Source: Gloeopeniophorella convolvens (taxonomy: Eukaryota; Basidiomycota; Agaricomycetes; Russulales). Taken from it: 64,000 nt of DNA. The stretch covers positions 275,163 to 339,162 of the forward strand of contig WTXD01000030.1 of assembly GCA_022496205.1 (NCBI GenBank), read 5' to 3'. A model generated the notes under the pieces. The model was not told where the DNA came from. It saw nothing but the letters and a program-made list of their open reading frames with translations, and made no database searches. Shown here piece after piece: positions 58,344 to 64,000 of this stretch; positions within the stretch are counted from its first letter, which is position 1; each line of letters starts with the position of its first letter. A program made the translations under genes and the position numbers.

Positions 58344-61300
58344 TTAAGAGCGACGTCCTCGTTGCTTCGTGGGATAAAGGGCCGGTCCTGGTGCGTCGGG
58401 GTGCGTTTTGTGAAACGCTTCGATTGCCTCCTGTGCATGCATGAGGCTTGCTGGAATCCATTCATTCTCGGCGTCTGGGAAGCCGAGCCACTTGATGAGG
58501 TACTCGATTTTCCTGCGGAAAACACGAGAGTTGAGGATGGCTTCTATCTCTTGCTCCTCTTCTCCGTCGATAAGGTCAGGGGGTGGTGGTGTGAAGTTGG
58601 GTCCGTGTTCGGTCGTCTCGTTGTATGGCGTTAACAACGAGGCGTGAAACACGTTGTGGATACGAAAATGAGTGGGAAGGGCGAGCTGGAAGGAGACAGG
58701 GGATAACTTCTTCGTTATCTTGAATGGTCCGTGGCGGCGTGGTGCTAGTTTTGCAGTGGGGTATGCTGTGTGAAGGTTCTTACCCTCTAGCCACACGTGT
58801 TGACCTTCTTGCAACGAGGGGGTTGTTCCTCCTCGTCGTTCTTTCATTCTCGTGCTTGCCCATTTGAGGGCAAGGTGTGCGTCGTGTCGGATGTCGTTGA
58901 TTCGTTGGAGTCGTTCAGTGACTCCTGGTAATCGTGATGTTCCGGCTGTGCTTCCGGTATCGTCTGGTCGGTACCCCATCATGACTTCGAATGGGGTTTT
59001 GTTCGTGGCGGAGTGTTGGTTGGAGTTATGTGCGAACTCGGCGAGCGGTAACCAATCTGCCCAATCGTTTTGTCGTCCGTTTACCCAGAATCGCAGATAC
59101 TGTTCGAGTTCTTGGTTTACTCGTTCAGTTTGTCCGTCTGTTTGTGGGTGGTAAGCTGTGGACATTTTTTGTTTGATCTGCAACTTCTTGCAGAGTTCCT
59201 TGGTGAAGTGGGCCGTGAACCGCGTGTCTCGATCGGAGATGATGCTTGCCGGTAGGCCGAATCGTCGGAAGACGTGGTCGATGTAGAGCTTTGCGACATC
59301 GGTTGCCGTCATAGCCTCCTTGCAGGGGATGAATACCGCTCCTTTTGTGCTATCGTGGTCGACTACCACAAATATTGAATCGTAACCGTTGGACTTGGGT
59401 AGTTTCGTGATAAAATCCATTGCGACGTGTCTGAAGGGAGTGGTTTGTTGCTCTGGTTCGATCGGCATGAGTTCGACTTTTGGTCTGTGAGTCAGAACTT
59501 TCATCCTTTGGCAGTCGGCGCATCCTTGTACGTATTTTTGCACGAATTCGTTGATTCCTACCCAATGCCAATGTTGTTTGACCTTTTCTTGGGTTTTGTG
59601 GATCCCCGGATGTCCGGCGCTTGGTCGATCGTGATATTGTCTCACGATCTCTTGTTTAAGCGCGTTGTTGTTCGGGACCCATCGTGCTCCTTGGGCGTTT
59701 TCTATCCAGCCGGTATTCCTCTCCGTATATTGTGAGGGTATACTTGTTCGTTCTAGTCGTTGTTGGTATTGGACTCGGTCTTCTAGCGTTGCGTCTGGCG
59801 GAAGCTCAGCAAGGTGGACAAATACTTCCTCTGGAAGGAGGATGGTATTTTCGTTGTCTTGACTTCCGTCGTCGTGATCTGGTCGTCGAGATAGTGCATC
59901 CGCTGGGGTGTGATCTCGTCCGGGTACGTGTTTGATCACGAAGTCGAAGTCGGCTAGTTCTTCATGCCAGCGCGCCTGTCTCCTTGTTACCTTCCGAGCT
60001 TGTCGGAAGTACAAGAGATTTTGATGGTCCGTAAGGATCGTGATTGGGTGAAGCGCTCCTGCGAGATGATGTCTCCATTCTTTGAGGGCTTTAATCACCG
60101 CCAGCAATTCTCGGTCGTAGATGTCGTAATTTCGTTCCGGAGGTGTGAACGAACTTGAATAATATGCGACAGGATGTCGCTTGCCGTCTTCCTTTTCTTG
60201 GGACAGGACCGCTCCTGTGGCAAACGCGGATGCGTCGGTCTCTAAGAAGAAGGGAAGGTCGTGGTTTATGTGTCGTAAGACGGGTTTGTCGAGGAAAGCG
60301 CGCTTCAGTTGTTCGAACGCGCTTTGTTCCTGTTGTCCCCAATGCCAGGGGTTCTCCTTCTTCGTGAGGTCATTAAGGGGTCGTGCGATCTTTCCGAAGT
60401 CTTTAATGAACCGGCGGTAGAAGTTACCGAAGCCTAGAAAGGCTCGGACGTGTTTGACCGACTTGGGTATTGGCCAGTCCGCGATTCCTTTGACTTTGAT
60501 CGGGTCCATGGCTAGTCCGTTTCCGTCGATCACTACTCCCAGGTACTCCACTCGGTCCGCCTCAAAGGTACATTTCTCCGGTTTTAGGTACAAGTCGTTG
60601 TCTTGTAACTTGGTGAGTACGCGGTGTACCATTTTGCGGTGCAGTTCTATGTCGTTTGGGGTTGCGATGAGTATGTCATCCATATAAATGATCACCAGTC
60701 CGGAGTCGATTTCTTCCTTGAAGATTTCGTTCATCATTGTTTGGAAGGTAGAAGGCGAGTTCGTTAGTCCAAAGAACATGACCATTGGTTCGAATAGTCC
60801 TCGGTTGGTTTTGAACGCTGCCTTCCATTGATCACCTTCTTTGATTCGGATGTTGTTGTACCCCCATCGTACGTCGAACTTGGTGAAGATCTTTGCATGT
60901 TGGACTTTGTGGATTAGTTCTTCAATGAGGGGGAGAGGGTAGTGATTCCGGATGGTATATTCGTTTAGTCGTCGGTAGTCCTGCACCGGGCGTAGTTTTC
61001 CATCCTTTTTCTTGACAAAGAAGAAGGGTGACGCGTATTTAGAGCCGGAGGATCGGATGTAGCCTTTGTCGAGGTGTTCCTTGACGAATTTGTCTAGAGC
61101 TTCTTGTTCCGATGGCGAGAGCGGGTACACTTTACAATTCAGTTCCGGGGGAGCGTTGTCTTTGAGATCTATTGCATGATCCCATGGTCGGGGATCAGGG
61201 AACCGTTGGGCCGCTTCTTCGCTGAAGACTTTGTGGTACTGCTGGTATTCCGGGGGAATACTGGTTGTCGTGATAGGCGTTGCTGCCTCTGCCATTTGCT

Positions 61301-61967
61301 GTGCTTGCGAGATGCGATTGACGGTGGTTTCTGTTGGTGGTATTCCCAGATATACTTCGTCTCCTTCTTCCAGGGAAATTGGGTCGATTCCTGCGGCCCT
61401 AAGGCTTGTGCCACTTTGTACGTGGTATTTCCATTTGGTTCGCCTTCCTCCCTTTTTGACCGAAGGGACCACTCGCGCGCGATGGGCGTCTGGGGTGGAT
61501 AGGGATATAGGGTGTACGTCTTCTGCTAGTCTGCATTTGGCCCATTCGATCTTGGGTTCGAACGCTTTGAGCCAGGGATACCCAAGAATGATTTGTTCTT
61601 TGCCAATATTCGAGACGTAGAACTTCTGCGTTTGGGTTCGTCCTGAAGCGGTGGCCGATAGTTCAACGAAGTGGGTGATGCTGCCCGCTTTGTTTCGGGT
61701 TCCGTCTGCGTTTCGTATAACGCGTGGTCGTTGGAGTGTTTGTAGTGGTAGGTGGTGTCGGTAAGCCAGTTCTTGGCTTATTATGTTGTCTGTAGCGCCG
61801 CTGTCGATGAGCGCTACGCTGTCGATCCGTTTCTCTGATGTTCGTATAGCCAAAAGAACTCGAATTGCGTTGTCTAATGGTACAAATACATCAGTCTTGA
61901 AGAGGGCTCGTGGAAGGATCGAAGTTCCTGAGCCTATCAAAAATCCTCCCCTTTGAGCTCCGTGTCG
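58344..61967 (-). CDS. pol: Retrotransposon Pol polyprotein with chromodomain
   Basis: One uninterrupted frame of about 1200 codons. It has no ATG at its start; it opens at 61967 and overlaps the gag end, so a -1 shift or reinitiation is needed. Counting from the TTG at 61940: aspartic protease LIDSGATDN (about residue 45), reverse transcriptase with QDYRRLNEYT and YMDDIL (about 418), RNase H with LETDASAFATGAV (about 568) and DHQNLLYF, an integrase zinc finger (H-x-H...CADC, about 770-808), the integrase core with D-x-n-D-x35-E (MDFITKL, SDRDTRF, TERVNQELEQ), and a C-terminal chromodomain (IEYLIKWLGFPDAENEWIPA, about 1140). All catalytic residues are present. Stop 58344-58346. Confidence 0.93.
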   Translation of the reverse strand, partial: RHGAQRGGFLIGSGTSILPRALFKTDVFVPLDNAIRVLLAIRTSEKRIDSVALIDSGATDNIISQELAYRHHLPLQTLQRPRVIRNADGTRNKAGSITHFVELSATASGRTQTQKFYVSNIGKEQIILGYPWLKAFEPKIEWAKCRLAEDVHPISLSTPDAHRARVVPSVKKGGRRTKWKYHVQSGTSLRAAGIDPISLEEGDEVYLGIPPTETTVNRISQAQQMAEAATPITTTSIPPEYQQYHKVFSEEAAQRFPDPRPWDHAIDLKDNAPPELNCKVYPLSPSEQEALDKFVKEHLDKGYIRSSGSKYASPFFFVKKKDGKLRPVQDYRRLNEYTIRNHYPLPLIEELIHKVQHAKIFTKFDVRWGYNNIRIKEGDQWKAAFKTNRGLFEPMVMFFGLTNSPSTFQTMMNEIFKEEIDSGLVIIYMDDILIATPNDIELHRKMVHRVLTKLQDNDLYLKPEKCTFEADRVEYLGVVIDGNGLAMDPIKVKGIADWPIPKSVKHVRAFLGFGNFYRRFIKDFGKIARPLNDLTKKENPWHWGQQEQSAFEQLKRAFLDKPVLRHINHDLPFFLETDASAFATGAVLSQEKEDGKRHPVAYYSSSFTPPERNYDIYDRELLAVIKALKEWRHHLAGALHPITILTDHQNLLYFRQARKVTRRQARWHEELADFDFVIKHVPGRDHTPADALSRRPDHDDGSQDNENTILLPEEVFVHLAELPPDATLEDRVQYQQRLERTSIPSQYTERNTGWIENAQGARWVPNNNALKQEIVRQYHDRPSAGHPGIHKTQEKVKQHWHWVGINEFVQKYVQGCADCQRMKVLTHRPKVELMPIEPEQQTTPFRHVAMDFITKLPKSNGYDSIFVVVDHDSTKGAVFIPCKEAMTATDVAKLYIDHVFRRFGLPASIISDRDTRFTAHFTKELCKKLQIKQKMSTAYHPQTDGQTERVNQELEQYLRFWVNGRQNDWADWLPLAEFAHNSNQHSATNKTPFEVMMGYRPDDTGSTAGTSRLPGVTERLQRINDIRHDAHLALKWASTRMKERRGGTTPSLQEGQHVWLEGKNLHTAYPTAKLAPRRHGPFKITKKLSPVSFQLALPTHFRIHNVFHASLLTPYNETTEHGPNFTPPPPDLIDGEEEQEIEAILNSRVFRRKIEYLIKWLGFPDAENEWIPASLMHAQEAIEAFHKTHPDAPGPALYPTKQRGRRS

Positions 61968-63057
61968 TCATAGAGAACCTTGCAGAATGCTTCTTTGTCT
62001 TCGATAGAAGCCTTGTTTATGTATGCCGCGAATTCGGCCGGGGTCGGAGTATGTTGGCGCTGGTCGTAGTATGGTGGTTTGGCCTCGTCCTTGGTCGCGA
62101 TTTTGCGAGCCGTTGCAGGACGTCCTTGTGTCTTAGGGCAAGCCCTAGACATATGGCCTCGATTTCCACATTTGAAGCAGCGTCCTTCGGCGAAGTACCT
62201 TTGCCGTTCTTCTTCGGATAGGCGCGGACCTCTCTGTTCGGTCTGCCTTTGGTTGGTATTGATCGTGTCTGTTTGGATCGAGTCGACGTCCATTGGTACC
62301 ACGTCATCGTTGCGGGGTCGTGGTCTATACCCTCCTTGATTCCCGTTGTTTGGGCGGGGTTGGAAGCGTGGTTGGAGCGGTCGATCTTCCTTCCTGAAGA
62401 TGTCGTTGATTTCGGCACGGTGATCTTGTTGCTTGGACAGCTCCTTGGTCCATTGGTCGAATTTCCACTTGGGTTTGGCGTTGTTATGGCCGAAGGGATC
62501 GTCCGCTCGTTCGACCACGCGGACAACTAGGGCCTCCGGAGTCCTCGTAGAAAGATGCGAATGAGTCGACATCGTTGAGGTCGTATTCAGCGCGGCGTGC
62601 TGTGGTCCTGAAGCGTCCCACTAGGAGTCGAAGCTTTCGGCTCTGGGGATCCATCCCATGACTTTGAGGATGGTGCGGGCACGGGTGGCCGATGCGCGAT
62701 CGAGGAATTTCTCGTCCGCCATTTCTTGAACTTGTCCCATGCTTCGTCTGGCGTGGCTGGTGGGTCAGCTGGGTCGGTCGCCTTCTGTGCTCTGACTTTG
62801 GCGAGCCAGGCGAGTTTCTCTACGACCCAGTCTTCGATGACAGGGCCTCTGAAGTATGTGAGGCGAGCGTGACTCGCTTCATCGGTTGGTCGACGAGGTC
62901 GACTCCTGAGTTGAGTTGACAGAGCAACTCGAACTGGCGCATGAAGGCGCGTAGAATTCGGATTTCCCATTGAACAGGATGGGAGCTTCTCCGGCTAGTT
63001 TGCCGTTGGAAGTGCGAGTTGGGGCCGGGGTCGTGTTGGTTACGTTAACCGACATCT
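61937..63057 (-). pseudogene. gag: Retrotransposon gag, frame-disrupted
   Basis: Gag should begin at the ATG at 63057 (MSVNVTNTTPAPTRTSNGK, then APILFNGKSE). The natural-looking protein sequence then jumps between frames near 62960, 62860 and 62720, and a TAG at 62621-62623 interrupts the frame. Downstream the frame is open from 62620 to 61937 and includes the nucleocapsid zinc knuckle CFKCGNRGHMSRAC (CX2CX4HX4C), stopping at TGA 61939-61937. The breaks make this copy unable to produce a full Gag unless several are sequencing errors. Confidence 0.7.
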
Positions 63058-63486
63058 GTTGAGTTGGATTGCGGCGACTGATTCGATTACTGACTCGGTT
63101 TCAGTTTCGCGCGTGTTTCGACGTGATATTCGTCTTCTTGTTGGATTTGGTCGATGAGTCGGCCAGGTGCAATTTGTTCAGTTAGTTGCGATGCTTGCGC
63201 AACTTCTTGGAAGTACTGGTGAATGTGTTCGGGTACGGTACTTCTGCGAGATGTTCGTCGGTGATTGAGAACGTAAGAGTGCGTTCGTCAGGTGGAGGTA
63301 CACCCAAGTGTAGTCCGGCCGCAAGTAGGTTCGGTGGGGGCGCCCAGATTCAGAGAATGTCTTGTAGTGACCGAGACGTCGGTTCCAGTGTTGTTCGGTT
63401 CCTCGAACTTCGATGGTTGCTCTAGCTGAGCAACGGCAGCGGCTGCTGATCAAGGGGTTCGTTTCGTCCTGGGGTGAGAGCTAAGA
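63058..63486 (-). other. Retrotransposon untranslated leader
   Basis: About 430 nt between the primer-binding site and the gag start. A 91-codon frame (63453-63178) is present but has no motif and is probably chance. Confidence 0.5.
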
Positions 63487-63497
63487 AAGCTTGTCCT
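63487..63497 (-). other. Self-priming primer-binding site
   Basis: On the minus strand AGGACAAGCTT begins 2 nt after the 5' LTR end. It is the exact complement of AAGCTTGTCCT in the LTR at 63768-63758, about 34 nt downstream of a TATA-like TATTTAA (63802-63796), where the transcript should start. I do not recognise it as the complement of a tRNA 3' end. Confidence 0.72.
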
Positions 63498-63499
63498 AG

Positions 63500-64000
63500 T
63501 GTAACGTTCGTGCGCGACTCGGGTTCGGGCGTTGAATCATCGTCGCTGGGCACGGACGGTTCGGGTTCGCGTCGGGGCTCCCAGTCGGGACTCGCTGCGA
63601 CGAAGGGTTCTGTTGGAGTCAGAGTCGTGGATCCGCGTGGATCCTCTTCGATGGGCTGGGACGTGGTGACGAGGGCGACCAATCGGGTCGCTCGGACTGA
63701 GGATAGAGGAGAAGGGACTCGGATTCGCGCTGTAGCTACTGTACTGGAGAATACAGGAGGACAAGCTTAAGTCTACAGAGCGAACGAGCTTGTCCTTAAA
63801 TACTCGACGGTGCACAGCTGTATCGTACAGAAGGTTTGCATAAGGCAAGGAGAGGGATCCTTGTAGTCGTAAACGAGGCGCGAGGAGTCAGAGAGGCGAT
63901 GCGGCGCAAGGGAACGAGGAGACGAGACGAGCGGCGCAGCGCGAGAACGAGGCGCGTACCGTACGAAAAAGGAAAGAGTAAGAAAAATAGTAGGGCAGTA
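63500..64000 (-). repeat. 5' LTR of the retrotransposon, cut by window end
   Basis: 501 bp visible, matching the 56403 LTR from TGTAACGTTCGTGCGCGAC up to the GGGCAGTA near the U3 start. Differences to the other LTR include several G/A and C/T changes and three small indels. It contains TATTTAA (63802-63796) and the putative R start (63768). Confidence 0.92.

Larger units (their letters stand above)
56403..64000 (-). mobile_element. Chromovirus (Ty3/gypsy) LTR retrotransposon, Tf1/sushi-like
   Basis: Minus-strand element: 3' LTR at the left (56403-56923), then PPT, ORF3, pol, gag, leader, PBS and the 5' LTR at the right, which starts at 63500 and runs past the window end. The domain order protease-RT-RNaseH-integrase-chromodomain defines a chromovirus. 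The two LTRs match over about 500 bp with roughly 15 differences, so insertion is not recent. GC content and codon use differ from the host genes. The left flank just before the LTR ends CTGCA; the matching target duplication, if present, lies outside the window. Confidence 0.93.

Noticed and set aside
63178..63453. 91-codon minus-strand frame in the retrotransposon leader
   Set aside because: No motif, lies before the gag start and is within chance length.

Overview
The window is nuclear DNA from a filamentous basidiomycete, most likely a wood-decay Agaricomycete. This rests on GC-rich, intron-dense genes (introns mostly about 50-65 bp with GT..AG ends), compact spacing, and content typical of that group: a TEA-domain factor, fungal bestrophin-like and DUF2421/FUSC-like membrane proteins, a Git3-like receptor, class V myosin, and a chromodomain Ty3/gypsy element. 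Genes were assembled by hand from frame changes across introns, so outer limits are firmer than every internal splice site.

Layout. 1-2172: gene-poor, with hairpins and a degenerate direct repeat. 2173-8269: mitochondrial PDK/BCKDK-type kinase (-), proteasome ATPase Rpt1 (-), V-ATPase subunit A (+). 8755-12998: TEA/ATTS factor (+), bestrophin-like channel (+). 13120-18819: HAD hydrolase (-), complex I 24-kDa subunit (-), Tel2 (-). 19454-20135: GNAT acetyltransferase (+). 20807-21285: AT-rich element with CACTG termini and a 3-bp target duplication, a CACTA-type MITE. 21899-27936: S28 peptidase, degenerate acyl-CoA-synthetase-like protein and histone H1 (all +). 28233-31496: mitochondrial carrier (-), omega-amidase/Nit2 (+). 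32105-40098: Git3-like GPCR (+), type A DnaJ (+), UPF0538/C2orf76-like protein (-), GH3 beta-glucosidase with PA14 (+). 40371-46608: Cog4 (+), O6-alkylguanine-DNA alkyltransferase (-), ESCRT-III Vps2 (-), AN1 zinc-finger protein (+). 46953-56326: class V myosin (-) head-to-head with a DUF2421/FUSC-like transporter (+). 56403-64000: a chromovirus LTR retrotransposon on the minus strand, its 5' LTR cut by the window end.

Most genes are unrelated housekeeping functions. Several share short divergent promoters: RPT1/VMA1 138 bp, VPS2/AN1 82 bp, carrier/NIT2 191 bp, myosin/DUF2421 224 bp.

The most unusual signals are: (1) the retrotransposon has an 11-nt primer-binding site complementary to the predicted 5' end of its own RNA, i.e. 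Tf1/sushi-type self-priming; (2) it carries a third, 439-codon ORF of unknown function between pol and the 3' LTR; (3) its pol is open over 1198 codons although gag is broken and the LTRs differ at roughly 3% of positions; (4) three unrelated genes need 6- or 7-nt microexons to restore conserved protein motifs; (5) the CACTA-type MITE.
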